NCBI RefSeq assembly: GCF_014193585.1
Contig: NZ_BLXY01000003.1
Span: forward strand, 124,001-188,000
Direction of reading: 5' to 3'
Origin: Geomonas paludis
GTDB lineage: Bacteria; Desulfobacterota; Desulfuromonadia; Geobacterales; Geobacteraceae
DNA length: 64,000 bases
Made by a program: the position numbers and the translations under genes. Within the stretch, counting starts at the first letter, position 1, and each line of letters starts with the position of its first letter. The notes under the pieces are model-generated. The model had not been told where the DNA came from and searched no databases. It saw only the letters and a list, made by a program, of their open reading frames with translations. Shown one piece after another: positions 47,124 to 56,968 of this stretch.

Positions 47124-47539
47124 GATCTCGTTCCCAAGGTCCACCTTGGGAACGCAAAGCCTCTCCGAAGCTCCAACCTCCCTCGGATGCAAAGCTGGAG
47201 CTTTGCGCCATATGGGGTTCCCAAGCTGGAGCTTGGGAACCAGGAAAATGCCCCTGAATCCCCCTTGATCTCGTTGATCTCGTTCCCAAGGTCCACCTTG
47301 GGAACGCAAAGCCTCTCCGGAACTCCAACCTCCCTCGGATGCAAAGCTGGAGCTTTGCGCCATATGGGGTTCCCAAGCTGGAGCTTGGGAACCAGGAAAA
47401 TGCCCCTGAATCCCCCTTGATCTCGTTCCCAAGGTCCACCTTGGGAACGCAAAGCCTCTCCGAAGCTCCAACCTCCCCCGGGTGCAAAGCTGGAGCTTTG
47501 CGCCATATGGGGTTCCCAAGCTGGAGCTTGGGAACCAGG
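47124..47539. repeat. Three near-tandem 121-bp three-palindrome elements
   Basis: Copies at 47124-47244, 47276-47396 and 47419-47539, each exactly 121 bases, with start-to-start distances of 152 and 143. The links contain AAAATGCCCCTGAATCCCCCTT. Each unit holds three palindromes in fixed order (TTCCCAAGG..., GCAAAGCTGG..., TTCCCAAGCTGG...). The open frames through it on both strands repeat the same peptide and are not genes. Confidence 0.95.
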
Positions 47540-47542
47540 AAA

Positions 47543-47577
47543 ATCCCCCTGAATCCCCCTTTGCCAAAGGGGGACTT
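47543..47577. repeat. CCCCCTTT palindromic repeat
   Basis: AATCCCCCTTTGCCAAAGGGGGACTT at the end of the repeat island; same family as 26296 and 63675. Confidence 0.7.
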
Positions 47578-47677
47578 TTACCGGCGGAAGATCTCGCTAA
47601 TCCGCATTGTCATTGACTTTGTAGTAGCGCCCGTTGTATTAAGAGCAAATTGTTAAGGTCGTCCCATGGAGGATGTC

Positions 47678-48061
47678 ATGCACATACATCGACGCACGGA
47701 AGCAGGCCGTGCCGTGGCCCTGCTCCTCGCCTGCACCCTGCTCGCGGGCTGCATGCACCATCCCAAGAACCCGCCCGCCCCAGGCCTCACGTACTACCGG
47801 GCGCTCGGCTCGCTGCAATGCACCGGCGGCGGCAAGAGCGTCGCCGAACTCGAGCAGGAACTCCGGAAGGCGGGCCTCACCGTCACCCGGTCCGCCTGCG
47901 GCGTGGACGGCAGGGTGCATGCCGCGGTCTGCGGCGCACCCGACGGGCGCATCGCCATCTTCGAGATCCCGCCCGGGCAGGCGCAGGCCGCTGCGTCACT
48001 GGGACTGCAACCGCTGGCCACCCTCCCCGATGCCGCCGAGGCACCCTGCCGGGAGCCTTAA
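47678..48061 (+). CDS. Small lipoprotein
   Basis: A 127-residue exported protein with a basic start, a hydrophobic stretch and the lipobox LLAGC, so it should be acylated on the cysteine at about 25 and held in a membrane. The mature part has three further cysteines (LQC, SAC, AVC) and a small alpha/beta pattern. I do not recognise the family. ATG 47678 has GGAGG six bases upstream; the earlier ATG at 47666 overlaps this site. Its stop lies 20 bases before the MFS gene. Confidence 0.78.
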   Translation: MHIHRRTEAGRAVALLLACTLLAGCMHHPKNPPAPGLTYYRALGSLQCTGGGKSVAELEQELRKAGLTVTRSACGVDGRVHAAVCGAPDGRIAIFEIPPGQAQAAASLGLQPLATLPDAAEAPCREP

Positions 48062-48081
48062 TCACCACCATGGAGACGCGC

Positions 48082-49329
48082 ATGACTGCAACGAGCCAAC
48101 ATCCCGCCACCCAATGGCGGCAGGTACTGGGCCTCCCCGTGATCGTGGCGGCGCTGGGCTACTTCGTCGACATCTACGACCTGGTGCTGTTCAGCATCGT
48201 ACGGGTGCCGAGCCTCAAGGGAATCGGTCTGGCGGGACAGGAACTGATTGACCAGGGCGTGTTCCTGCTCAACATGCAGATGGCGGGCATGCTGCTGGGG
48301 GGCATCCTCTGGGGGATCCTCGGTGACCGCAAGGGGCGCCTGAAGATCATGTTCGGGTCCATTTTCATCTATTCGCTGGCGAACCTCGCCAACGCGACGG
48401 TGCACTCCATCGAGGCCTACGCCCTGCTCCGCTTCCTGGCCGGGATCGGCCTCGCCGGCGAACTGGGCGCCGGCATCACGCTGGTCTCCGAGGTGCTGCA
48501 CCGCTCCATCAGGGGCTACGGCACCATGATCGTGGCCACCGTCGGCGTCTCAGGCGCCATCCTCGCCAACTTCGTCGCCAAGCAGTTCGACTGGCGCACC
48601 GCCTTCGTCATCGGCGGGGTGCTCGGGCTGATGCTCCTGGTGCTCAGGCTGAGCGTAGCCGAATCCGGGATGTTCAAAGGGATGGAGTCCCGGGAGATGT
48701 CCAAGGGGAATTTCCTGGCCCTGTTCACCTCGCGGGACCGTTTCGGGCGTTTCCTGCACTCGATCCTGATCGGCCTCCCATCCTGGTTCGTGGTCGGGGT
48801 GCTGATCACCTTCTCCCCCGAGTTCGCCAAGGTGTTGAACGTGCAGGGAACGGTGAGTGCGGGCAACGCGGTGATGTACTGCTACCTGGGCCTGGTCGGC
48901 GGGGACCTGGCCAGCGGCGTGCTGAGCCAGCTGCTGCAAAGCCGCAAGAAGGTGGTGCTCTTGTTCCTGCTCATCACCGTCGCCGCGGTCGCCGTCTATT
49001 TCAGCGCGGCGGGTGTGAGCGCCGGCGTCTTCTACGCCATCTGCTGCCTCCTCGGCTTCGGCATCGGCTACTGGGCCATCTTCGTCACCGTGGCGGCCGA
49101 GCAGTTCGGCACCAACCTGCGCGCCACCGTAGCCACCTCCGTTCCCAACTTCGTGCGCGGCATGACCATCCCGATCACCATGCTGTTCCAGGTGGCCCGC
49201 AAGAGCCTCGGCATCGAGACCGGCGCCATCGTGGTCGGCGTGCTCACCCTGGTCATCGCCCTCTTCTCCCTGTCGCGGCTGCAGGAGACCTTCCACAAGG
49301 ATCTCGACTACTTCGAGGAATTCATCTGA
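48082..49329 (+). CDS. MFS transporter
   Basis: A 415-residue major facilitator protein with about twelve helices. The loop 2-3 signature appears as GILWGILGDRKGRL, and RFLAGIGLAGELGAGITLVSE resembles the metabolite-proton symporter group. The substrate cannot be told. ATG 48082 has GGAGA six bases before it, preferred over ATG 48070. It is close to the lipoprotein gene and to the EamA gene, so a three-gene unit is likely. Confidence 0.9.
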   Translation: MTATSQHPATQWRQVLGLPVIVAALGYFVDIYDLVLFSIVRVPSLKGIGLAGQELIDQGVFLLNMQMAGMLLGGILWGILGDRKGRLKIMFGSIFIYSLANLANATVHSIEAYALLRFLAGIGLAGELGAGITLVSEVLHRSIRGYGTMIVATVGVSGAILANFVAKQFDWRTAFVIGGVLGLMLLVLRLSVAESGMFKGMESREMSKGNFLALFTSRDRFGRFLHSILIGLPSWFVVGVLITFSPEFAKVLNVQGTVSAGNAVMYCYLGLVGGDLASGVLSQLLQSRKKVVLLFLLITVAAVAVYFSAAGVSAGVFYAICCLLGFGIGYWAIFVTVAAEQFGTNLRATVATSVPNFVRGMTIPITMLFQVARKSLGIETGAIVVGVLTLVIALFSLSRLQETFHKDLDYFEEFI

Positions 49330-49361
49330 GCCAACCGGCAACACTCCAGGTTACATAGACC

Positions 49362-50219
49362 ATGACAACAGACCAGAAGCCGCACCTTCTGCGCACCTCC
49401 CTCATCACGGCGATCGCCCCCTGCATCTGGGGCAGCACCTACATCGTGACCACCCAGATGCTCCCCCCCAACCACCCGCTCACCGCGGCCCTGCTGCGCG
49501 TGCTCCCCATCGGTCTGGTCATGATCGCCCTGCAGCACCGCGCGCCTGCCGGGGAGTGGTGGGGGCGGCTGTTGTTCCTGGGGCTTTTGAACATCGGCGT
49601 CTTCCAGGCGCTGCTCTTCATCGCAGCCTACCGGTTGCCGGGCGGGGTGGCCGCTACCGTGATCGCGACGCAACCGTTGGCGGTCATCGTGCTGTCCCGG
49701 CCGCTTTTGGGCAGCACTCCGACGCGGCTCGCCTGGATCGCGGCCGGCACCGGAGTCGTCGGCGTTGCCCTGCTGGTGCTCACTCCGGCCGCCCGGCTGG
49801 ACGCCATCGGCCTGACGGCGGCCTTTGCCGGCGCAGGGTGCATGGCACTGGGCACGGTTCTCACCAAGCGCTGGGCCGCAACGCCCCTTCCCATCGCCGC
49901 CTTTACCGGTTGGCAGCTGGTCTTCGGCGGTCTGTTCCTGCTCCCCTTCGCCCTGTTCTTCGAGGAGCCGCTCGCCGGTCTCACGGTGAAGAACGTGCTC
50001 GGCTACGCCTACCTGGGCATCTTCGGCACCGGCATCACCTACATGATCTTCTTCTGGGGCATCCGGCGCCTGCAGCCGTCCGCGGTTTCGCTTTTGGGGT
50101 TGTTGAGCCCGGTCATGGCCACCGCGCTCGGATTCCTGGTGCTGGGGCAGAGCCTTACGCCCCTGCAGATTGTGGGTGGGGTGTTGGTGTTGTGGAGTAT
50201 CTGGACGGGGCAGCGCTAG
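49362..50219 (+). CDS. EamA/DMT family transporter
   Basis: A 285-residue membrane protein made of two five-helix EamA repeats. The first begins TAIAPCIWGSTYIVTT; the second closes with LLGLLSPVMATALGFLVLGQSLTPLQIVGG, both typical. Such exporters carry amino acids or related metabolites; the substrate is unknown. The stop overlaps that of the convergent PfkB kinase gene by four bases, so no room for a terminator remains between them. Confidence 0.92.
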   Translation: MTTDQKPHLLRTSLITAIAPCIWGSTYIVTTQMLPPNHPLTAALLRVLPIGLVMIALQHRAPAGEWWGRLLFLGLLNIGVFQALLFIAAYRLPGGVAATVIATQPLAVIVLSRPLLGSTPTRLAWIAAGTGVVGVALLVLTPAARLDAIGLTAAFAGAGCMALGTVLTKRWAATPLPIAAFTGWQLVFGGLFLLPFALFFEEPLAGLTVKNVLGYAYLGIFGTGITYMIFFWGIRRLQPSAVSLLGLLSPVMATALGFLVLGQSLTPLQIVGGVLVLWSIWTGQR

Positions 50220-51130
50220 GGCGCGCCCGAGAGGAAGGTTTCCAGCTCAGACAGGGTGGGCAAAGCAGCGCGGCCGCCCAGGGCGCGCGTATTCATGGCC
50301 CCGACGGCTGCCGCATAGCGGGCGGTCTCCTTCAGGGAGCAGCCGCGGGCCAGGGCGAACAGGAAGGCGCCGTGGTAGGCGTCTCCGGCGCCGGTGGTGT
50401 CGATCACAGGCTTCACCCGGAAGGCGGGCTGGTGGAAGCTCTCCCCTCCCCTGGCGTGGACCCGGCTTCCCGCCGTCCCCTCCGTGATCACCACAAGGCT
50501 CGGACCTGCGGCGAGCAGGGCTTCGGCGCCAGCGGCGGTATCGGCTGCACCGGTATAGGCGGCGGCGTACTCCGCCGCCACGATGCAGACCTCCGCTCGC
50601 GGCAACAGTTCGCGGTGCTCGGGGCGGAAGCGGTGCGCGCCCCCGTCGAAGGAGACGGTCACGCCCCCCTTCCTGGCGACGGCGGCCGCGTGCAGGGAGG
50701 CCTCCCAGTGGCGCCCGTTCAGGTGCAGTATCCTGGCGGCGCGGACCACGTCCTCCCGCACCTCCCGAGGTTCCAGTTCACCGCAATCTCCTGGCGAAAA
50801 GGCGATGACCCGGGCGCCGTCCTCCCTGCGCACCAGAATGGACGCGGTCGAGGAACGCCTCCCCTCGGCGACGATTATGCCTTCCGTGTTGACCCTTTCC
50901 ACGGCGAACTCCGAGAGGATCATCCCGCCGAAGGGATCTCCCCCGATCCGGTCCAGCATCGCCGTTCTCGCGCCCAGACGCGCCGCCGCGACTATGGCGG
51001 TGGCGACCGGCCCTCCCCCCTGGATGGTCGAGGCGTGCGCCCGCTGGACCATCTCCCGTCCGGGAAGCTCGTCCACTATGAAGATGACATCGATGGTGGA
51101 TACGCCGAGACCTGCGACGTCGAACGTCAT
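50216..51130 (-). CDS. PfkB-family carbohydrate kinase
   Basis: A 304-residue ribokinase-type sugar or nucleoside kinase. It has the early GGGPVATAIVAAARLG substrate motif and the closing PfkB signature DTTGAGDAYHGAF with the catalytic aspartate. The substrate is not evident. Start at 51130 (ATG). It lies 95 bases after the last pilin gene on the same strand; shared transcription is possible but the function is unrelated. Confidence 0.92.
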   Translation of the reverse strand: MTFDVAGLGVSTIDVIFIVDELPGREMVQRAHASTIQGGGPVATAIVAAARLGARTAMLDRIGGDPFGGMILSEFAVERVNTEGIIVAEGRRSSTASILVRREDGARVIAFSPGDCGELEPREVREDVVRAARILHLNGRHWEASLHAAAVARKGGVTVSFDGGAHRFRPEHRELLPRAEVCIVAAEYAAAYTGAADTAAGAEALLAAGPSLVVITEGTAGSRVHARGGESFHQPAFRVKPVIDTTGAGDAYHGAFLFALARGCSLKETARYAAAVGAMNTRALGGRAALPTLSELETFLSGAP

Positions 51131-51225
51131 GGCTGCCCCTCATTCGCCAAATGCTTTGAAATGTGAGGCACTATACGGCGAAGAGACTGTAAAAGTAAAG
51201 TGCCGCCGATGGGAGAACCGCCGGG

Positions 51226-51858
51226 CTATCGGACCAGTTGCCAGCCGCCGTCGCTCCAGCGGTACAAGAAGGGAACCCCCGCGGGGTTGATGGAAACGGC
51301 GCAGCTCTTGGCGCCGTTGGTGATGTACACGTCGGCGCTGCCGCTATCCTCGGTGAGAAACCCCTTGTCATCGAGGCGTGCGCATTGAAAGCCGGCCAGC
51401 AGAGGGGCGTCCGTCGCGGCGGGACAGGCGTTCTCGGAGAAGGTGGTCTGCGGCACCGAGCTGCTTTCGTTTCTTACCTCCCTCGTCACGGACGGGGCCG
51501 CGCCATACCACGCTCCGCCGAGGGTCCCATCCTCGAGCAGCGCGAATTCCGAAGGCTCTTTCAGCTTGTCCGCATCGGCGTCCAGCCACTCGACCACACG
51601 GTACCTCCTTGTCGAGGTGTTGACCGCCAGGTAGAGCCGTTTCGCGACCAGCTTTCCGTTCACCAGGTCGACCTGCCCCCCGGTGACCGCCCTGGTCTGC
51701 GCCCACTTGAACGTGTTCTGCAGGGTCGACGCCCTCTCCTCGAGTTTCGCGCCTTGGTACCACTCTATAAAGGGCCCCATCGACAAGGTCATAAGGGTCG
51801 CCATGATCCCAAGAACCACTACCAGCTCTACCAGGCTCAGACCGCGCTCGCTTCTCAC
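51226..51858 (-). CDS. Type IV minor pilin, FimU/GspH-like
   Basis: A 210-residue prepilin-like protein. After a short basic leader it has the cleavage and methylation motif RGLSLVELVVVLGIM, with L-S in place of the usual F-T-L-I-E-L pattern but with the key glutamate kept. The globular part has two or more cysteines and ends in a WSDGGWQLVR strand. GTG 51858 overlaps the pilY1 stop and has GGAG upstream, so translation is coupled. Last gene of the pilV-W-X-Y1 operon. It would sit in the pilus tip complex. Confidence 0.85.
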   Translation of the reverse strand: MRSERGLSLVELVVVLGIMATLMTLSMGPFIEWYQGAKLEERASTLQNTFKWAQTRAVTGGQVDLVNGKLVAKRLYLAVNTSTRRYRVVEWLDADADKLKEPSEFALLEDGTLGGAWYGAAPSVTREVRNESSSVPQTTFSENACPAATDAPLLAGFQCARLDDKGFLTEDSGSADVYITNGAKSCAVSINPAGVPFLYRWSDGGWQLVR

Positions 51859-54800
51859 ATCTTTCTCCACCACAGGACTTTGTAGTTGTTGGACTTGTTC
51901 TTGGAGGCGCTGAAGTCCGTCTTCGATCCGATCTGCAGGATGCTTCCCTCTTCGGACGCCTTGAGCGGCGTGATATAGGCGTGCTTGCGGTCAAAGTCGA
52001 AACCGCCCACGTACCCTCCCGACTGCCAGTACCCTCCCCCTCCTATGAACATCACGTTGTTGATCCCTTGCGCCCCGTCGGGCTGCACCTTCAGGTCGAT
52101 GACGACTATCCTGCCGTCGCTTTGCAGCGTCGACACGGTCTGGCTGTTGAAATAACTCCGGGCCGTGGCGACATAAACCTTCAGGTCGCCGGTTATCGCC
52201 GGCTTGGCCCAGACCTTCTCCTTCCCCTTGCCGGAAGCGCCGTCATAACCTGCCAGAGCCACCTTCTGCACAGCGACGGTTTCCGTCGCTCCGATCTTTA
52301 TGATCTCGATCCTGTTCACAGTGGCGTCGGTCGGGCTGCCGTTGGAGGGGAAGTCGGCCCCGCCCGAGGCGAGCACGATGTAGTCCCGGTAGACCGAGAC
52401 CGGGGCGCCGATGGGTTCCTTGGCGCCGGTGGCCACCCCGTTCTGGTTGCTCAGCTCCCAAACGGGCTGGATCGCCTTCCCATCTGTGGTGCGCAGCGCC
52501 CAAACCCTCCCCTGCATGTCCCCGAACACCAGATAGTCATAGGAGCCGTTGTTGTCGCGATCCATCAGAGCGGGGACGGCGGGGGTCTCGTTGATCCCCG
52601 CTGCATCGCCGGTGTAGGCGAGCGAGCGCTCCCAGACCACGTTGCCGGTATCGAGGTCCAGCGCGTAGGCGCTCAGGCCATACGCGCAGGCGCCGGAAGA
52701 ATCGTCGGGCGCGCAAACCTTGTAGAGGGTCTCGCCGGGATTGCTGGAGGCGGGCTTCTTCCTGTCTATCCAGCTGGAAGTGAGAAAGACGAAGTTCCTG
52801 ATCTCCTTTCCCACCTGTACGGAACCGATGGCGACCCCTTTCGAGGTTCCCATGTTGCAGTTCCTGGAACTGTCGGAGCAGCTCTTGTCTCCGGCGACGT
52901 CGTAGGTGTTCTCCCACAGGAGTTGGGGCGCGTAGGGATCGGTCACATCGAGCGCGAAGACGATGCCCCGGTTTTGGGAGCGCACCATCGCCGTCCCGAC
53001 GAGCCGCGTCTTCCACTCCCATTTGCCGCAACTCCCCGTCGTGGAGCCGGCCCTGGTGCAGATCAAGAAATCACTGAGCGCGGGCGAACCGTCGACGGCA
53101 ACCTTGGGCTCGAAGGAGGATTGGTTGGCGGGGTCGGCGTAGGACTGGTTTTTCAGCTGCGCCAGCATGGTGGATGGCAAAAAGGCCCAGATCTCCTTCC
53201 CCGAGCCGTTGCCCGCTTTGGTGTCCGGATAGCCTCCAGTTTCCGGGTCGAAGCTCCCAGCCCAGAAGGCGTGCAGCATGCCGTCGTCGGCGCCGGCGAA
53301 GACGACCCGGTCGCGGCGGTCCTTCCCGGCCGCGATGGCGGCGGAGGTAACGGCCGGGGCGGTCGCCTCGACGTACTTCGACTTCACCTTCAGCGCCGGA
53401 GTGGAATTCTCGATGGCCCATAACCTCTTTGGGTCCTCACCGCAACCGGTGGCGCCGGAACAGCTGGAGGTGCCGCCGCTGGAGGCGCCGGTGCGCCCCC
53501 TGACCGTGTTGATGGTTATCGCGGCCTCCGTGTCCGACCCCGCGCCGAGCTGGGCCTTCAAAATCGCCTTGGTTGAGGAGTCCAGCCTCGCGAAGGAGTC
53601 CGGGTCGAAGAGGACGCGGGTGGCCGAGCCTGGCAGGTTGGTGAAGATGTAGCGCGGTGACGTGGTGTCGGTGGCGCCGAGCGGGGCAGCGGGGAAGCCG
53701 GTGGCGCCGGCGGGAGGCATCGCGCCAGCCGCGTCCCAGACGGTCACCGCCTCCTCCCGGGAATCCGTGGGGACCTTGACCATCCTGAGATGCCCCCGGT
53801 AGCCCGGGTAATCGTAGCTCGCCCGGTAGAGGATGTTATCCTGCACGATCGGCTGCGTCTTCGTGTATTCGCTGCTGGAGCCGAGCTGGTACTTGAGCGC
53901 CAGGATGGTGTTGAGAACGTACTTGATGCCGCAGGTGTTGGAGCTGCCCCAGTTGATGGAACAGGAACTTAGATAGGGGCTGACATAGTAGGAGCAGATC
54001 CCCTTGCCGAGCAGGTAGCTCCAGCCGGCGGGGGGGGCGGGAGGGATGACGCCGCTGCAGGTCGCGGGGGACGAGTGGTTCGGTGTGCATACCGTCTCCG
54101 AGGTGGTGTCGTTGTAAACCGCGGTCAGCGTGCCGCTGCCGGGGAAGACGACCTGGATGTCGGTCAGCGTCACGTTGGCGCAGGAGCCGCCGCGCTTCAA
54201 GATGATGCCGCTCAGCGTGTTCGCCTTCCCGTCGTAGACCGCGGAGCGCAGGTCCAGGGTGAGGTTTCCCGAGGAGGCGACGGTTCCGGTCTGCAACGCG
54301 ATGTCGTAGCTCGCGCTTACCTGGCTGCTCACGAAAGGCACGGTGACGGAAACGGTCTTGTTACCGCCGGCGGTGACGTTGCCCTGGAAGGTGAGGGTCA
54401 AGGAACTCGCGGGTGTGGTGGTCGAACAGCGCGCCGCGACGACGGGCGAGAGGCTGCTGGTCTGGTTGGGGGTGCAGAGGCTCTGCCGGTCGGGAACGGT
54501 CAGGTCCGCGATGTTCGAGAGTTTCACCCTGCCGAGGTCGCCATCGAAGGTGACGAAGAAATCGGTGATGCGCACGTCGTCGGTGGCGTTGGGATTGACG
54601 CTCGCGCAGGTCACGCCGGTGAGGCGGTTGGAGGCGGGGTCGAAGGTGGCGAACTCGGCGCTCAGTTCGAGGCTGCCGTTTTTGGCCCGGGTCCCGGTTC
54701 CCGTCGCCGGATCGTAGGAGACCTTGGGGCAGGTGAGCCCCTGGGTGCAGCCGCTGTGGACGACTTCGAGGTAAATGGGGCTTCCCGCCGGCAGGTACGA

Positions 54801-56342
54801 GTTGAACTGGAACTGCAGCGTCCGCCAGGGCGGAAAGCCGGAATCCCCGTCGCTGCTGCAGTTTATGAAGGAGTGCCCCGGCAGGTACACGACGTACCCC
54901 TGGGTGGGCGACCCGTTGATGCGCCCCCCCACCAGGTAATCGTAAAGGAAGTAGTTCGCCGCGCTCCCCTTGCCGGCGTCGTACGCCCCGCTGAGCTTGT
55001 TCGCGTCGTCGTGGATGAACCGGGTGAGTTGGCCCCCTACATAGCGCTCGTCCGCCGTGGTGCCGGGATCGTCGGCGAGCTCGGTGCTGAGGTAATGGTA
55101 GGACTTGACCAGGCTGGGACGGAAGTTGTGCACATGGCCGCCGGTGGCCTTGAAGCTCCACCCGCCGCACTGGGTCAGCCAGAAGGAGGGAAGTTCGTAC
55201 TTGAAGTAGCCGGCGGAGCACTTCGAGCCGTCGGAACAGCCGCCGTTGGTCTCGATCCTGGGAAGGGCGACGTCCGCGCCTATGGTGAACCCTCCCGCGC
55301 TGCCGACACTGACGCCGCCGCTTGCCGACCCCTCCATGCTCTCTATCGAGGCGCACTCGAAGAGCCCGGAGTTGCCGCGCTCCAGGAAGTTCCTTATTTT
55401 CCGGATCACCGCCTGCTGCTCGGCGACGGTGGGCCGCCCCCCCTCCCAGTTGTCGGAGACCAGCCAGTGAGGCGCCCAGAGCAGTTGGAAGGGGGCCGTG
55501 ATGTCGGGCTGCCGCGCCGTGCAGGAGGAGGGGACTGGATCGTCCAGGCACCCGGCCAGGATGTCCCTGGCTCCTACGTGCTGGAACATCGCCTTGGTCC
55601 AGGCTGACGCTCCTGCGGCCCTGATGTAGCTGTCCAACACCTCGCTGGCCCCTTCGTTGAGGACGGCGATCTTGGGAGGCTTGCCGATCAGGACCTTGTC
55701 CACGTTGCCGGTGAAGGGGATGTTGGCCCGGTGCAGCTTCACAGAGGGGAACTTGGCCCTGACGATCTCGAACTCCGCCGCGGTCAGGTCGTTGACGTCG
55801 ATGACGAAAGGTCCGCCGGCGTAAGAGATGGAGGTGGCGGCGCCCGAATCGGCCTTGGTGACGTAGTTGCTGATCGGCGCGACCGTACCCTCCCTGGTGC
55901 TGTTGTAGATGGTGACCATGGGGCTCGCGGCGGTGGCGGAGTTATCCGTCAGCTTGAGGTCCGGGGCGTTCGGGTCCTTTTTCCCGTCGTCAATGATCCA
56001 GTAGACCCTGATCTGCTTGCAGTAACCGAAAAGCATCTTCTGCAGGGGCGCCGATCCATCGTTGTTCACGCACTGGCCCGACCGCTGTCCCGTGTCCAGC
56101 AGTGCGTAGAGCATCCCGAACATCTGGAACAGCGACTTGTCGTTCTTGTTCGGGTCGCAGTAGTTCGCCCGCGTGACGGTGGCGGTATCGTTGTTCGGCT
56201 GCCAGCATGAATCGGAGGCAAGGATGTAAGAGCCTGCCCCGAAGCTGCGCGTGGTCCCAAAGGCGTCGCCGGCGCAGGCGAGAAGAAGCAGCAGGAGCAT
56301 CAAGACCGGAGCGCCGAGTGTCGTGTAGGGAAGACGGTTCAT
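51855..56342 (-). CDS. pilY1: PilY1-like type IV pilus tip adhesin
   Basis: A 1495-residue exported protein with a signal peptide (about 1-28, LLLLLLACAGDAFG). The first 880 or so residues vary and contain many cysteines. The carboxy-terminal beta-propeller (PilC/PilY1 domain, about 900-1400) carries the calcium-site pattern D-x-D-x-N-x-x-x-D at 1261-1269 (DRDNNGSYD), as in PilY1 of Pseudomonas. PilY1 sits at the pilus tip, controls extension and retraction, and binds surfaces. The long amino-terminal part is probably the sensing or binding module. Fourth gene of the operon, eight bases after pilX. Confidence 0.9.
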   Translation of the reverse strand: MNRLPYTTLGAPVLMLLLLLLACAGDAFGTTRSFGAGSYILASDSCWQPNNDTATVTRANYCDPNKNDKSLFQMFGMLYALLDTGQRSGQCVNNDGSAPLQKMLFGYCKQIRVYWIIDDGKKDPNAPDLKLTDNSATAASPMVTIYNSTREGTVAPISNYVTKADSGAATSISYAGGPFVIDVNDLTAAEFEIVRAKFPSVKLHRANIPFTGNVDKVLIGKPPKIAVLNEGASEVLDSYIRAAGASAWTKAMFQHVGARDILAGCLDDPVPSSCTARQPDITAPFQLLWAPHWLVSDNWEGGRPTVAEQQAVIRKIRNFLERGNSGLFECASIESMEGSASGGVSVGSAGGFTIGADVALPRIETNGGCSDGSKCSAGYFKYELPSFWLTQCGGWSFKATGGHVHNFRPSLVKSYHYLSTELADDPGTTADERYVGGQLTRFIHDDANKLSGAYDAGKGSAANYFLYDYLVGGRINGSPTQGYVVYLPGHSFINCSSDGDSGFPPWRTLQFQFNSYLPAGSPIYLEVVHSGCTQGLTCPKVSYDPATGTGTRAKNGSLELSAEFATFDPASNRLTGVTCASVNPNATDDVRITDFFVTFDGDLGRVKLSNIADLTVPDRQSLCTPNQTSSLSPVVAARCSTTTPASSLTLTFQGNVTAGGNKTVSVTVPFVSSQVSASYDIALQTGTVASSGNLTLDLRSAVYDGKANTLSGIILKRGGSCANVTLTDIQVVFPGSGTLTAVYNDTTSETVCTPNHSSPATCSGVIPPAPPAGWSYLLGKGICSYYVSPYLSSCSINWGSSNTCGIKYVLNTILALKYQLGSSSEYTKTQPIVQDNILYRASYDYPGYRGHLRMVKVPTDSREEAVTVWDAAGAMPPAGATGFPAAPLGATDTTSPRYIFTNLPGSATRVLFDPDSFARLDSSTKAILKAQLGAGSDTEAAITINTVRGRTGASSGGTSSCSGATGCGEDPKRLWAIENSTPALKVKSKYVEATAPAVTSAAIAAGKDRRDRVVFAGADDGMLHAFWAGSFDPETGGYPDTKAGNGSGKEIWAFLPSTMLAQLKNQSYADPANQSSFEPKVAVDGSPALSDFLICTRAGSTTGSCGKWEWKTRLVGTAMVRSQNRGIVFALDVTDPYAPQLLWENTYDVAGDKSCSDSSRNCNMGTSKGVAIGSVQVGKEIRNFVFLTSSWIDRKKPASSNPGETLYKVCAPDDSSGACAYGLSAYALDLDTGNVVWERSLAYTGDAAGINETPAVPALMDRDNNGSYDYLVFGDMQGRVWALRTTDGKAIQPVWELSNQNGVATGAKEPIGAPVSVYRDYIVLASGGADFPSNGSPTDATVNRIEIIKIGATETVAVQKVALAGYDGASGKGKEKVWAKPAITGDLKVYVATARSYFNSQTVSTLQSDGRIVVIDLKVQPDGAQGINNVMFIGGGGYWQSGGYVGGFDFDRKHAYITPLKASEEGSILQIGSKTDFSASKNKSNNYKVLWWRKM

Positions 56343-56350
56343 GTCTCATC

Positions 56351-56968
56351 CTAGAATCTGGCGCGGACCTGGCCGGCGTCAGCACCGAGAGTTTCTCCTG
56401 AAAGCCCTTCGCGTGTCCCTCCCTGCCCCAGTTGCTTGTAGTCGCCGCCGACGGGTTTGGTGAAGATGAGGCCGGCATCGACGACGGTCTTCGAGCCCCC
56501 CTGCTTCTCCGAGACGACCACAACGTTCAGGACGGTAGGGATGTTCGTTGTCTTGGCCAGGACCTTGTAACTGTAATTGTCAGTGCCGTTGTGGCTCACG
56601 CTACCGCGCAGGTCCAGCTTGTACCTTTCTCCCGCGACGACGATTTCGGGCATGGATTTCGAGAACACGGACTTGATGTCGTACGATATGTCCGTGAACT
56701 GATCGGTGTTAACCCCAGCCATGCACGCCTCCCAATGGGGAGGAACGCAGTCCTTGGCCAGCAGGAAGTATCGCGCCTGGTTCAGGCCGATCTGGGCCGT
56801 GTAGACACTTTGGCTCTTCACCATGCGTCCCCTGGTCCCTATCGAGAAAAGGCCGACCCTGAAAGACAGGGCGATTACCACCAGGGTCAGAAGCAGGGTG
56901 ATCATGAGCGCGGTGACGAGGACGATGCCCCGTTCGCCGGACAGCGGTCCTTTAATTGATAGAGGCAA
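56351..56968 (-). CDS. Type IV minor pilin, PilX-like
   Basis: A 205-residue protein with a PilX-type amino terminus: GERGIVLVTALMITLLLTLV, without the GFTLIEL motif but with one long hydrophobic helix. Two cysteines (DCVPPHWEAC) flank a short loop, and the end is basic. PilX links other minor pilins with PilY1. TTG start at 56968 with GAGGTG upstream overlaps the pilW stop by 17 bases. Confidence 0.82.
   Translation of the reverse strand: MPLSIKGPLSGERGIVLVTALMITLLLTLVVIALSFRVGLFSIGTRGRMVKSQSVYTAQIGLNQARYFLLAKDCVPPHWEACMAGVNTDQFTDISYDIKSVFSKSMPEIVVAGERYKLDLRGSVSHNGTDNYSYKVLAKTTNIPTVLNVVVVSEKQGGSKTVVDAGLIFTKPVGGDYKQLGQGGTREGLSGETLGADAGQVRARF

Noticed and set aside
47124-47539. CRISPR array
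   Set aside because: Repeats of 121 bases made of three palindromes and links of about 20-30 similar bases do not fit CRISPR repeat and unique spacer form, and no cas gene is near.
47022-47567. Several overlapping open frames with repeated peptides on both strands
   Set aside because: They arise because the 121-bp repeat lengths keep the frames open; the peptides just repeat the DNA element and have no ribosome site logic.
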